Shown: positions 33,780 through 45,160, counted from the first letter of the stretch. The stretch is 64,000 nt of DNA from Epiperipatus broadwayi (GCA_028023455.1 JAQFVV010012416.1:2537767-2601766), one strand, 5' to 3'. Numbers and translations are program-made. Notes: generated by a model from the letters alone, not told the origin.

Positions 33780-34625
33780 TCACATGATCACTATTTCTTA
33801 TGCTAGCACATTTGTGTTATTAAAACAGGCAAAACTCTCCATATAGTAGTGCCACTCAGTGCCAACAAGAGTAGTCAATGGATTCCAGAAGGCTTGTGCA
33901 TAAAATCCCTATCTAGTGCTTACTCATCCAATATCCCCAGAATAGTTTCTGGTTTGTGGCCTTCATTAGTGAGGAGCCTTGGATCTGAGAGCACTGCACC
34001 TAGATCTTAGGATCTAATGCAACCCTCACTGATAAAGGCCACAAGCCAGAAACTAGTCTGGGGATATTGGATGAGTAGGCACTAGATAGGGATTTTATGC
34101 ACAAGCTTTCTGGCATCCGTTGATCACTCTGGTTGGCACTGAGCGGCACTACTGTATGAAGAGTTTTGTCTGTTTAATAACAGTAATGTGCTAGCTTAAG
34201 AAATAGTGATCATGTGATGTTTAGTGGTTTAACCACCAATTCTTCCTAATAGGATAGTGGTGGCTATGGTTGTTAAAGATCCAAAGACACCAAAATGTAT
34301 GGGTACTGAACTGGGTTCAGACCCATATGACTATATAAGCTATTGAGCTTAGATTGAAAATATTATGTTTCAAATTTTATTCTCATAGTTTTGTAGTTAA
34401 GTAGAGATAAAAGGTGGCTGCTGGAAGGTTGCATTAGATCCTAAGATCTAGATGCACTGCTCTCAGATCCAAAGCTCCTCACTGACAAAGGCTGGGGATA
34501 TTGGATGAGTAGGCAATAGATAGGGATTTTATGCACAAACCTTCTGGCATCCATTAATTACTCTGGTTGTCACTAAGTGGCACTACTGTAAGGAGAGTTT
34601 TGCCTGTTTTAATTTATTAGATTAT
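33780..34625. repeat. Family 2 hammerhead repeat: head-to-head pair with tandem second unit
   Basis: From about 33780 to 34022 the family runs on the minus strand, ending GTTTTGCCTGTTTTAA at its 3' terminus. From 34023 it runs on the plus strand for a full unit and a second partial unit to 34617, again ending GTTTTGCCTGTTTTAA. The right arm starts at the ribozyme (CCCTCACTGATAAAGG), while the left arm extends about 45 bp upstream of its ribozyme. Ribozyme-like cores lie at 33934-33975 (minus, CTAATGA), 34023-34064 (plus, CTGATAA, C17 at 34058) and 34476-34495 (plus, core deleted). Confidence 0.8.
34023..34064 (+). ncRNA. Hammerhead-like motif, family 2
   Basis: Stem I CCTCA/TGGGG gives 5 pairs. 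The core is CTGATAA (G8 mutated to A), stem II is GGC/GCC with an A-A mismatch at its base, and GAAAC-TA-GTC follows. The layout is clear. The G8 change should abolish or weaken activity. Confidence 0.55.
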
Positions 34626-35284
34626 TTTCAACATTTGAATTAGAAGTAACATTTTACTCTATTTATTTTCTTTCAGAGACATCTACTGCAGAATTGAGTT
34701 TTCTGTGAATGTTAGATGGCAGTGCAAAAGTCAGACTGGGATCTGTTTCTCATGAGCCCATAAGAGCTTTGAGCATCTGAAATGCTGTAAAGGTGTGGTA
34801 CCCCATTGACCTTTAGACCTTGAATATTCCATATTACCAGTAAATTACACTATTTCAACATCCAGTATTTGTTTGATTCTCATGCTTATAATAGATAGTC
34901 CTGGAATAATAAATAAAATAAATTATTTCTAATACAAATATGTTGGAATATTTGAAAATTGTTCAGAAAATGTATTCATTAATAATGTTTTTAAAACTAT
35001 CAGATTCAAAATCTCATTATTTAAGAGGTTTATATATTTAATTATATACATACGTTTTTTTTCTCTCTCTCTATATATATGCATTACATTTTGACTTACA
35101 AGTATCAAAGTTTCTGCATGCACAATTTTAACACCAATCACTTCAGATAAATACATTTGTCATTAATATTAATCACTTATTAAACTAAAGATTCTTTCTA
35201 GCATAGATAAAAGGTTTAAAGTTTACTTAAAGATTAATCTATTTATTTGTTAGATAGGTTTATTTTTTCTTGTTAGTTAAACAT

Positions 35285-35287
35285 AAG

Positions 35288-35318
<31 letters not shown>
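35285..35318. repeat. CA/GA microsatellite
   Basis: A (CA)n run is followed directly by a (GA)n run. Confidence 0.9.
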
Positions 35319-35319
35319 G

Positions 35320-37005
35320 TGTAACTCATCGTCATTTCTCTTTTTTCATGTGTAAAATTTTTTGTAGATATATATTTAAAATTTCCTCTTCTACAACACA
35401 TTCTTGAAACATAAATAAAAATGTCTGAAAACGTCAAAAGCCCCTCGAGATGCATTTCATGCTAACACAGCACGTTTCTGTTAGCTCAGGTCACATTCTC
35501 TTACATATGTTTTCATTAGAGAGCTGGTTCAGCATAAAAACCATCTTGTGGGGGCATTTGTCTTTATCAAATATCTTTATTCACATGTTTGCCCTGGTAA
35601 TGAAAGTTTTAAAAGAATGGGGAAGTATGGAGCTTGTTTAATATATGTATGAAAGTTTTAAACTATATTTAATTATATATATGTATGTATATCTTTGTTC
35701 TAATTATAATATTATCAACATCTTTTAAATATTTTTTTTTCTTTTATAATTCACATTTAGAATCTCTTTAAAATAATAATTTCTTTTAGTATTATTTATA
35801 CAAGAAATAGCATTATATCTAGAACCTATTTCGTCTATTTTTTCCTTTAATCAAGAAAGTGAGCAGCCACACCTAGCAACCATGAAGAAATACTTTACCA
35901 AAACATAAACATTAATCATGTTAATAAGTACAGTAATGTCCCTTTCCTTTCTGCCATAAATGATACCAAGGTCACACAGGTAATATAAGCAGTTAATAAT
36001 TAATCAAAGGCATAAAAACGTTGATTGTTAAAAATTAAATCGTACTCTAATTCATAATAATAAATTTTCTTAATACATTATTAACTTGAACCAAAACAGC
36101 TAATGATTGATATAAAAATAAAAATAACCACTCAGTTTTAAAAAAGTTGTTCAGTATCAAATATGCAGTTTACAGTTGTGAATGATCTGTAATAAACATT
36201 ATAACTTAAAAGGTTTAATAATACCAGGATTGGTATTCTAAAAATAGTTAATAAGGCAATATGTATTACTATAGGATTTACACAACTATCTGCATGACTT
36301 AACACAGTGACAGAATTATAGATTTAAAGATCAAAGATTGAATCTCAACTTAATTATTTGTCAAGTTCGATACCACATTAATTTCTGCACAACCAACTAT
36401 TCTTTGTATTATAACACAGCTATTTTGCTAAGAATAAACATCAGAAAGAAAATTGACAGAATATTTATTCACTATTTAGCATTAAAACGTCATGTGACTT
36501 GTTCTATTATTCTATTTAATCTACTCAGAGCCATCTATTTTAAGCTTGACTAACAGTAGTGCTATAATTCACATCCTTAAACTAATTTTTTAAGCATTAC
36601 CATCTATTGTCTGTTGATCACTGAAGCTTATAATAGGTGTCTCTTGATTAGATTAAGTAGAGTGAGTTACTACTTCTAAAAGTTATATTGTTAACATTTA
36701 ACATTGATTTTTGCCTTCATTTGTATTTATAATTCAAATTTGCAGTTTGGTTTCTTTCTTCTTTATAACCTAAAGTTTAGGGTGAACTTTACCAAAAGTG
36801 AACTCAGCTATAGGATATAAAGAAAAAAAAACATTTCATTATGCAGATGAATAAAAATATGCAAATTTGAATTATCATTAGTAAATTTAATTTAAATGTA
36901 CATATTTTTATTTATACTTAAAGTGATCATGACATTGCATAACATGAAAACAAAATTACACATTTTATTGGTTGAAAGTTACCCGATCTCTTAAGTAGCT
37001 TACTA
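35320..37005. other. AT-rich stretch without supported genes
   Basis: No recognisable protein. At about 36525-36650, AGAGCCATCTATTTTAAGCT and an inverted-looking partner resemble the 3' region of the hammerhead repeats, weakly. Confidence 0.4.
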
Positions 37006-37161
37006 TATAATTATTTTATCTTTTTTTTTTCATCTGTCAAATGTGTTGAAACAGCAAAACTCACTATACATATTGCCATACCCAGAAAGCTAGAGTAATC
37101 AATAGATTCCAGAAGGCTTGTGCATAAAACCCCCATCTAGTGCCTACCCATCCAATATCCC

Positions 37162-37201
37162 CAGATTAGTTTCTGGCTTATGACTTTCGTCAGTGAGGAG
37201 C
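37162..37201 (-). ncRNA. Hammerhead-like motif, family 2, inner copy
   Basis: On the minus strand: stem I CTCCTCA/TGGGGA, then CTGACGA (the variable N7 position is C, which is allowed), a stem II region AAGTCATAAGCCA, GAAAC, TA, and ATC in place of GTC. Core bases are largely intact. Stem II is weak. Confidence 0.5.
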
Positions 37202-37614
37202 CTTTGGATCTGAGAGCACTGCACCTAGATCTTAGGATCTAATGCAACCCTCCAGCAGCAACCTTTTATCTCCACTTAACTACAAAACTATGAGTCTTAA
37301 ACTGAAAACACCTTAACGTTTTCAATCTAAGCCCATTAGCTTATATAGTCATATGGATCTGAACTCAGTTCAGCACCCATACATTTTGGTGTCTTTGGTT
37401 CATTAATAACCATATCCACCACTATCCTATTAGGCAGGATTGATTTTAAGCCAATAAATATCACATGACCACCACTCTTATGCTTGTGCATAACTGTTGT
37501 TAAAACAGGCAAAACTCACTATACATATTGCCACACACAGCAAGCTAGAGTAATCAATGGATGCCAAAAGGCTTGTGCATAAAATCCCCATCTAGTGCCT
37601 ACTCATCAAATATC

Positions 37615-37656
37615 CCCAGACTAGTTTCTGGCTTATGACCTTTGTCAGTGAGGTGC
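37615..37656 (-). ncRNA. Hammerhead-like motif, family 2, copy next to the tRNA head
   Basis: On the minus strand: stem I ACCTCA/TGGGGA, then CTGACAA (G8 altered), AGGTCATAAGCCA, GAAAC, TA and GTC with a canonical cleavage triplet. It lies a few bases after the tRNA-like head. Confidence 0.5.
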
Positions 37657-37660
37657 CTTT

Positions 37661-37725
37661 GACTGGGAAGTGAACCAGGCCAGCTGCTTGGAAGGCAGCT
37701 ATGTTAACCACTAGGCCACCAACAC
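37661..37725 (-). ncRNA. tRNA-Gly(UCC)-derived SINE head
   Basis: The minus strand begins GTGTTGGTGGCCTAGTGGTT (box A) and has an anticodon arm GCTGC-CTTCCAA-GCAGC with a perfect 5-bp stem and anticodon TCC. A box-B-like GGTTCACTTCC follows. This parallels animal tRNA-Gly(UCC). The T stem has lost one base and the 3' acceptor strand is gone, so it is a pol III promoter relic, not a functional tRNA gene. Confidence 0.85.
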
Positions 37726-37749
37726 TTGACAATTATTTTATTCTTGTTT

Positions 37750-38930
37750 AATTTTACAAAATTAGCTGCTTATAATTTTCACCTTGAGGGTAAATTTGGT
37801 GTTTTATATTTTTATTTCATCCAAAATACATTTGCAATGCTATATATACCACTTTTTTTTATTATTTAAAAATATTTTTATATTATCATTATTTTCACTG
37901 TTATGTAGTTATTTAAAAAACTTCACATTTAATTTATATCAGAATAGTATTTGTAGCATCATAACATAGATTTTATATATCTGCCTGTAGTAAAAAAATA
38001 GTCTGGGGTTGAGTCTGAGCAGAGTGAACTTTGAAATGTTTGATGATTACAAGTAGCTTAGATTTTTTTTTCACTAGATCGATACTATTTAATCCACATA
38101 TGCTTTTAGACATTTTAAGTAGGAGCTAATGATTTCAGATTAATTTGTCTTGATCTGATGAATATCAATGAATTGGTCAGATACTATTGCATTCGTCACT
38201 AAAAGGATGTGTGTACACATATATTTCTAATAATATTCATCTCAGGATTACTCTTATCTTGTAGGCATGATACATTTTGCAATATGTAAATTTTATGTAA
38301 ATACTTTAATTGAGAAGAACCCAAAATATTTTAACAAAACCTGGATATTATAACCAATACGGTTCATTTCCTTCATTGCGAAATCAGGATAAATTAAATT
38401 TGGAAATTATTACAAATTATGTAATAAAGAAATAAATTTACAAGTAATAATTTCTCTAATTATTCATCATATTTTTGCATATTTGTATGATAACATTTTT
38501 ATTGAATGATGAAATACATTTTTGCTTTAAATAACCCCCCCCCCCCAACATGATGTTTTTAGAATTGTATTTTTTCTTTTTTTAAATTCTTCCAAAATAT
38601 ATTTTCTTAATTAGGAAATCAGAAATAAAAAATAAAGACTTGAATGAAAAGAAATGAGGTGTTAAAATATAGGTAACTGCTCCCAAAATATTTTAAAATT
38701 GAGAAGGTGTAAGAACTCAGAACTGAGCACACAACTATTCAGTAAGAAACTATCAATTACAACCCAAGTATTTGAACCTAATATGAAAACCAATAATGCT
38801 TCTACTGCTGCTTATTTCTCAAAACATGATTTATTAGTATAATAAAGAAAGACATTAAAACTCAAACTGATTTTAACTATGAGGATCTGTCCAGATGTTT
38901 CACATGGTCATCTTTTCCTATGCTTACACA
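37750..38930. other. AT-rich stretch without supported genes
   Basis: A poly-C run lies at about 38536-38548. No coding or repeat match was recognised. Confidence 0.45.
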
Positions 38931-38934
38931 AGCT

Positions 38935-39055
38935 GTTAAAACAAAGGCAAAACTCTTTACCAGCAGTGCCACCTAGTGCAAGCCAGAGGAAATGAATAGA
39001 TATAAGAAGGTTTATGCATAAAATCCCTATCTAGTATCTACTCATTATGAAAGCT
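38935..39055 (-). repeat. Family 2 hammerhead repeat, truncated copy
   Basis: The minus strand carries the 3' region (GTTTTGCCTTTGTTTTAACA, GGTGGCACTGCTGGTAAAG, TAGATAGGGATTTTATGCAT) but stops before the ribozyme. Confidence 0.65.
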
Positions 39056-39101
39056 ACAATTTTTAATATTTTGAAATTATTAAACTTGGTTTGATCAGAC
39101 C

Positions 39102-39236
39102 AATTTAGAGTGTGCTCTCGGCCATTACATATTCTAAGGATCACCCCAAACCACTCAAGTGTTATTACTTGGATGCATCAGCAGTGTTTTTGGGTGGTCC
39201 TTAGAATTCAAAATGAGAGAGAGCACACTCTAAATT
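39102..39236. mobile_element. 135-bp MITE-like inverted-repeat element
   Basis: The ends are AATTTAGAGTGTGCTCTC and its exact reverse complement. Complementarity continues inward with ATTCTAAGGATCACCC against GGGTGGTCCTTAGAAT. Related copies lie at 45735-45889 and 46612-46676. No target duplication was identified. Confidence 0.75.
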
Positions 39237-40341
39237 AGCACCAAAAAGGATAGATTGATAAATTGGATATATTTAGGTTAAAAAGGACGAATATAAAATG
39301 TGCAAAAATTTATGGTTTGCCTAAAATTCATAGATCAGGTATTTCAATGACCCCAATTATTAGGAGTTATAATACTTAATGAAAATATTTTGAAATGGAT
39401 TTATATAAAGGTTTTAAAAAGATATATAACTTTATATGCTGAAAATAGTATTAGTAATTCTAGACAGTTTGTTAATAAATTGAATGAATTTTTGGAAAAT
39501 AAAAGATTTAAAGAATGTGTATTTCATAAAATTAGATATTGTTAATATGTATACTAAAATTGATCCAAAAGTTTTATTAATAAAGTTATGTAATTATATA
39601 TAAGGGATAACGAAATTAAATTAAAAATAGAAAGTTTTCAATTATATGAAATTTTGGTCGTTTGTTGTAAGGATGTTATTTTTAAATATGGAAATAGTTT
39701 TTATAAAGAAAAAGAGGGTTTAAGTGTGGAAAATAGTTTAAGTGGATTTTTAGCAGAGGTGTATATGTATAATTTTGAAAAAGAATATTTTGTTTGTAAT
39801 AATAGGCAAATTTTTTATATAAGGTATGTAGATGATTATTTTTTGGTGTTTAATGAAAATAAGAGAAAAACAGATAATTTTTTGAAATATATTAATAGTA
39901 AACAGGATAAAATTAAATTTACTATGGAAAAAGAAAACGTTAATATTATTGAATATATAGATGTTAGAATTAAAAAAAAAGTAATAACAATAAGGTAGTA
40001 ATCGAAACTTCTGTTTCTAGAAAAAAAAAGATATATTAAATAATTGGTTTTTAGATATTGATAATAATTGTAAAATAAATGTTAATAAGATTCACAGGGC
40101 AATTAAATTATATTCAAATGAAAATTTATTAAAAAGTGAAATTAATATAATAAAATATCAATGTTTTATACTTGATTATCCTAGGGGTGTTATTAATGGT
40201 TTGTTTTGTAATAAAAATATTGAAAGCGTAAATAATAAGATAAGATTAAATAAAAATAAGAATATTAAGATAATAAATGTTGGTTTTAATGTTTCAAAAG
40301 ATCTGCTTGTTAAAATTACGAAATTATTTATTATGATTTAT

Positions 40342-40466
40342 AAAAAGTATAATAGTTTTGCATTGGTGGTCGAGAGGTCAGCGCGACTGCCTTGCACTTG
40401 CAGGCAGTTGCCCGGGTTGCGGGTTCGCGTCCCGGCCGATGCTATGACACTTAAAAAAGTATAATA
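40342..40466 (+). mobile_element. Very short tRNA-derived SINE with 13-bp target duplication, copy 1
   Basis: AAAAAGTATAATA flanks the insertion at 40342-40354 and 40454-40466. The body is about 99 bp and almost wholly tRNA-like (40360-40442). It has a 7-bp acceptor stem GCATTGG/CCGATGC, D stem GTCG/CGAC, an anticodon-region hairpin ACTGCC/GGCAGT, and B box GGGTTCGCGTCCC. The anticodon loop is too long and the variable region is extended, so it is not a normal tRNA gene. The tail is ATGACACTTAAA. It sits inside the PLE, so it is younger than that insertion. Confidence 0.85.
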
Positions 40467-41007
40467 TTATTTGTCCTGTTTATAAAAAGAAAAAAATATT
40501 TATTAATTAATAATGATAATGATTATAATAATTTAGAAGTTATGGATTTGGTTTATATTATAAAAGGTTTAGATTGTTTTAAAGATAATAAATAAATATC
40601 ATATGTTGGAACTACAACGAATAAATTGGCAACAAGATTAAAACAGCATTTAAATGATAAAAATTCTGTAGTTTATGGTCATATGTGTAAATTTAAATAT
40701 AAAATTTTTAAAAGAATCATTGGAATGTATTAAATCGTATTATAAAATAATTATAAAAGAAGAAATTTATATTAATTAAATAAAACCAATAATGAATAGG
40801 TTTGTTAATTTAAAAAAAAGAGAAGAAAATAAGTTGATTTAATTAATTAATTATAGGGGGGAAAGTTATTTAGGAAATGAATGTAATGAAAATTTAAGAT
40901 TGTTTGTTAGAATAGTTTTAAGGTAAGAGTTATTTGTATTTATTATATATAGTGGATTATGAAATATTTGTATTTATATTTATTATTTTTATGTATTTTT
41001 TAGTTGT

Positions 41008-41055
41008 TTCTCGATGAAGACTATAATTATATGAATATAGTCAAAACGTTGGAGT
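41008..41055 (+). ncRNA. Hammerhead-like block at PLE 3' end (degenerate)
   Basis: CTCGATGA, then stem II GACTATA ... TATAGTC (7 bp), then AAAAC-GTT-GGAG. This resembles the ribozyme position in PLE termini, but CTGATGA and GAAAC are both altered. Confidence 0.4.
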
Positions 41056-41114
41056 ATATTTTTTGTATTTCATATAATAAATAGTTCATATAATAAATCA
41101 AGATTTATAAAAAA

Positions 41115-43370
41115 GTTTGTATGTGGTTTGTTTTGTATTGTTATGGATACCTCCAACATCCCTCCAATGCCTAGTACACAAAATGAGGTCCAACCCTAAT
41201 TTAAGCCCCATGATATTAGCATTACTTGGTAATTAATAATATTAGATAATGTTAGGCACATAAAATGACAAATCAATAACCTTGACCTAAGTCTCAAAGC
41301 TCAATCTAAATAAACACTAAACCAAAGTTTAAACCAAGTTGATCAAACAGATATAACTACTAAGCTCTTAAAATAATTAAATGTATTATGATTACCAACA
41401 CACAAAAAAAAAACAAGATACAATAGTGGGGATGAGTAAACGCAATCAAGAATATATATATATATAATATTAAAGTAGAGAAAAATCAAATGTTTCTTTT
41501 CTTATTTTTTTATTAACAAGTTATTTATGTTAACATATAACAAAGATGACATCAATAGTAAAGTAAAAATGTGAACATGAACTTGCTTAATATATGATAT
41601 ATGAATTTCTTTTTTAAAAAATGATAGAAAAAAATCTATTGCCTATGGAAACACCTACTATTCCCTATTCAAAGGAGCTGAAAGGAAAGTTTGAAGACTA
41701 GTGTCAACCAATTCTAAGTTGTAATACTTTTAAAACAAACTTTTCTAAAGATTCTAGAAAGCGAGGAGAAACATACAGCTCATAAAACAGCTAAACAAAG
41801 AATATGAACATTAGTGAGTTGTAAACAAACTAAAGTGTTTGAATTTATGAAACCACCAATGATTCCCCACTATAGGTTTTCAGACCTAAATATAATACAT
41901 GCAAAAGAAAAAGAAACATTGATGTTACTCCAATCAACCTAAACTACTAAAACAAATGTAAGTATTAATGAAAGAAAATATGCAGTTCTAATTGCAATTT
42001 GATCACGAAGCTAGGGGTCATCAAGATTGAGATGGAATTGTTCTATCACCCCACACCTGAATTAATAAACATCGAACCGATCTGTCATGAATTATTTTTA
42101 CTTTTCATTTCAAAACTTCAGTTCGAAGGTTGGTGAAGATAACCTATCCAGCAGATATTCAAATTCCCAACTATGCATAAAGGAATCACCATGAATTATG
42201 GGAGGAACAAGTTATTAGAATGGTGTCTATATGAACTATAAATTCAATGTATAAAGTTGACATCATCTACATTTATTTGTTTGTATGCTATATATCATAA
42301 TTTTATTTTTTTATTTTAATATAGGGCTAAATAGCTTTAAATTAAGATTTGTGAAATAAACATAAAAATAAATTTCTTCATTCATAATATTATCTTAGAA
42401 AAACAAAATCTATTAGATATGCTCTTGATTATGCAATAGTCCCATCACTATAAATGGGACAAGGTAAGACATTGCCTAATACATATATAAATTAAACATT
42501 GATATACATTAAACACATACATGTTCTTTGTTTGTTTATTCCAAAGTTTGTGTTAATTGTTGCTTTTTCATATATTTTCTTTGCATATTTTTTTAACTAT
42601 TTATGTTATGAACTTATAACTCTCCTTCATCGCACACGCATTATATACAACAGGGGGTCTTTTAAACCATCATGGTGTTAAATAAAAGATAAATAAGTAA
42701 ATAAATACTGTACTATGTATAGCAATGTTGTATAGAATATGAAAATCATTCATGTTAATCGGGACATCCAGTGGCTATTCTTTATGGTATCAGGATTTGG
42801 GACATTGTTATAAACTAAGCATAAATAAAAAATGACCACAAACGTCTAAATGAGTTTTTCCTAATTTTGTTTTAAATTTTCTTGTTTAAATTCTAATCAA
42901 TGTAAATATGATTATTAAATTTATTTAAATGTTAAAATACAATTCTTGGTTTATTTTTCTGTAGTTAAATTTTATTTAGTCGTACCCTTCCACATATATT
43001 TACGATCATTACTTATATGTATACAATAAGCCATATCCATTCCCATTAACAAACATACACTTATTTTACACATATTCAGACTCTGGTGATACAAATATAC
43101 CCTGAACCAGAGGATCAACCAACATCTTCCTGGGTTCAAAATCCAGAATAATGGAAGTAAATTGTAATATGGATGAGGTAGGTTAAGGGTAGAATCAGTA
43201 GTTAATTAGATCTTACTTTCTCCTCTCCTAGGTATGAGTCTAATGTGTGAGGGGTGTGCATGAATGTGGACAATAGAAATATACTCTTTTATTCATCAGG
43301 AGGAACCACCCATCTTTGTGCATGCCATAGAAAAGCTATCCCATTACAGTATATATACATGTAATCTTAT
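41115..43370. other. AT-rich stretch without supported genes
   Basis: A TA microsatellite lies near 41452-41466. A B-box-like GGTTCAAAATCC lies near 43134 without other tRNA features. Nothing else is supported. Confidence 0.4.
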
Positions 43371-43374
43371 AATT

Positions 43375-44200
43375 AAATATTAGTATATACAGTAATCAAA
43401 AATTTTGAAAAGTACAAAACTATAATTGTTACTTAGGAGTGCTTTTGACTATCCTCATAGTCTTTGTCAACTAATGTTTTGAAAGGTTAACCTTCCCATA
43501 ATTCTGGGATCTTAATATTTTCTGCCTACTTATTGATTAAGTCTTGCTTGTATTTATATATTATCACAGCTTCCTTTATTTTCTGTTTATTGTTATTTCT
43601 TTCAGTTTGCAATATTTTTACATTATTATAATTGAAATTAAAACCATATATACATGATTTATTATGGTTGTAAAAAATAAAAACTGATACGTTATTATTA
43701 CTTTTGCAATTTTATTTTGTATTTTGAACCCTTTTTAATAACAGCAAGTGCTCTTTAGTTTTTTTCTCCAATGTACATCTCGATTCCCCTATATATTAGC
43801 TACCACATCTACATATCTATTTATAAATGATGTAATTTTTATTTGTAAATGAGATTTTATCTTTAGAGTTATTTATTAATTTATTTAATATAGGAGGTGC
43901 ATAAAATGCAATCTCACATATACCTTTATAAATGTTCCTTATGAAATTTGCTCGTTGATTTGAAATATATAGTATTGATATCCAAATTTTTTTATTAATA
44001 GAAGAATCAATCTTAATATTAATACTTTTTTTATTTTTATATTTATATTTCGTATTAAAATTTTTAATAATATAATGAATATGATTGTCATTATAGCCAA
44101 CATTTAACAATTCATTAGAAAATATTTCAATATTTTTGCCTTTATCTGATGAATATTTACAAAAATTCATTCTTAACAACAGCATAAATATTTTTATCAA
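43375..44200 (-). pseudogene. Penelope-like linker and GIY-YIG fragment, left arm of inverted pair
   Basis: The minus-strand frame 44200-43817 encodes the PLE linker intact over 127 codons. It has FCKYSSDKGKNIEIFSNELL, the GYNDNHIHYII block, and ANFIRNIYKGICEIAFYAPP. Below 43817 the GIY-YIG core follows in decayed form (the YIG and R..EH region near 43800-43740), then the FDxNNVKIL-like and INRQ regions to about 43530. A shared 3' UTR (GAGTGCTTTTGACTATCCTC on the plus strand) reaches about 43430 and beyond. It is fused head to head with the copy at 44360. Confidence 0.8.
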
Positions 44201-44359
44201 TAAAGCTTAATATTTCAACTATAAATTTTATTATCTTATGATAAGTAGAAATAGATGTAAACTGGATTACTATATGACTATTAAAGCAATAGCAAAAAGA
44301 GGCTATATTCCATATAAATCAAGAGTACCAATGTCAAATGAAATGGCAGGTTTGAAGTT
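44201..44359 (+). other. Spacer between the two PLE arms
   Basis: It contains an open frame from 44238 (ISRNRCKLDYYMTIKAIAKR, then GYIPYKSRVPMSNEMAG) that runs into the right-arm PLE frame. It may be further PLE sequence belonging only to the right arm. I do not recognise it. Confidence 0.35.
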
Positions 44360-45160
44360 CTTCTTATTCAGAAATGATAATCTTTGTAAATATTCATCAG
44401 ATAAAGCAAAAATATTGAAATGTATTCTAATGAATTGTTAAATGTTGGCTATAATTACAATCATATTTATTATACTATTGAAAATTTTAATACAAAATAT
44501 AAATATAAAAATTTTAAAAAAATTAATAACACATTTGATTCTTCTACTAATAAAAAATTTTGATATCAAGACCATATATTTCGAATCAATGAGCAAATTT
44601 CATAAGGCACATTTATAAAGGTATATATGAGATTGCATTTTATGCACTTCCTATATTAAATAAATTAATAAATAACTGTAAAGATAAAACCTCATTTATA
44701 AATAAAAATTGCATCATTTATAAATGTAAATGTAGGTGTGGTAGTTAATATATAGGGAAATCAAGATGTACATTGGAGAAAAGAACTAAAGAGCACTTGT
44801 TGTTATTAAAAAGAATTCAAAATATGAAACAAAATTGCAAAAGTAATAATAAATTATCAGTTTCCGTTTTTTACAATCATAATAAATCATGTATATATGG
44901 TTTTAATTACAATTATAATAATGTAAAAATATTGTAAACTGAAAGAAATAACAATAAAAGGAAAATAAAGAAAGCTATGCTAATATGTAAATACAAGCAA
45001 GACTTAATCAATAGGCAGGAAGAAAATGTTAAGATCATGAAATTATTGAAAGGTAAACCTTTCAAAGTATTAGTTGACAAAGACTATGAGGATAGTCGAA
45101 AGCACTCCTAAGTGATAATTATATTTTTTATACTTTTCAAAATTTTTGATTACTAATTAT
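44360..45160 (+). pseudogene. Penelope-like linker and GIY-YIG fragment, right arm of inverted pair
   Basis: The plus strand repeats the same region: DNLCKYSSDKAKI near 44384, then, after frameshifts, KCKCRCGS-stop-YIGKSRC at about 44723-44772 and KRTKEHLLLLKRIQ at 44780-44822. FYNHNKSCIYGFNYN follows at 44870-44910, then KIKKAMLICKYKQDLINRQE at about 44960-45020. The 3' UTR copy ends near 45160. Stops and a TAA before YIG show it is dead. Both arms begin at about the same codon of the element. Confidence 0.8.

Larger units (their letters stand above)
37009..37741 (-). mobile_element. Complete tRNA-Gly-headed, hammerhead-containing SINE-like retroposon
   Basis: Read on the minus strand, the order is: target duplication ATAAAATAATT (37741-37731), five bases, tRNA-Gly-like head (37725-37661), a first hammerhead region (37656-37615), a family 2 unit, a second hammerhead region (37201-37162), the family 3' part, an A-rich tail (37030-37021), and the same ATAAAATAATT (37019-37009). 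The 711-bp body has every mark of pol III-type, A-tail-primed retrotransposition. It encodes no protein and would depend on RT in trans. The two ribozyme cores lie about 455 bp apart. The head joins the family sequence just upstream of stem I. Confidence 0.82.
39290..41110 (+). pseudogene. Penelope-like element, RT plus GIY-YIG, decayed
   Basis: Domains appear in PLE order across several frames. These are AKIYGLPKIHRSGISMTPII (finger region, about 39305), FIKLDIVNMYTKID (motif A, about 39530), GLSVENSLSGFLAEVYMYNF (motif B, 39717-39776) and FYIRYVDDYFLVF (motif C with intact YVDD, about 39810-39850). Next come a thumb with KIHRAIKLYSNENLL (about 40085-40130) and INIIKYQCFILDYPRGVI (about 40145-40195). 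At 40545-40680 VYIIKG ... ISYVGTTTNKLATRLKQHLN is a GIY-YIG nuclease with R and QH. Frameshifts and stops inactivate it. A SINE is inserted at 40342-40466. The nuclease C-terminus is lost in shifted frames near 40700-40840, and a hammerhead-like block follows at 41008. Confidence 0.85.

Noticed and set aside
40360-40442. Functional tRNA gene
   Set aside because: The acceptor stem and B box are good, but the anticodon loop and variable region are abnormal and the sequence is a retroposed copy with target duplications and a second copy at 55032.
40201-40464. Open frame that looks like a longer protein with a Cys/Arg-rich C-terminus
   Set aside because: The C-terminal part is translation of the tRNA-derived SINE, as the 13-bp target duplication shows. 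Only the first part is PLE thumb sequence.
43130-43150. B-box-like GGTTCAAAATCC as a tRNA gene or SINE
   Set aside because: No A box at the right distance, no acceptor stem, and no second copy in the window.
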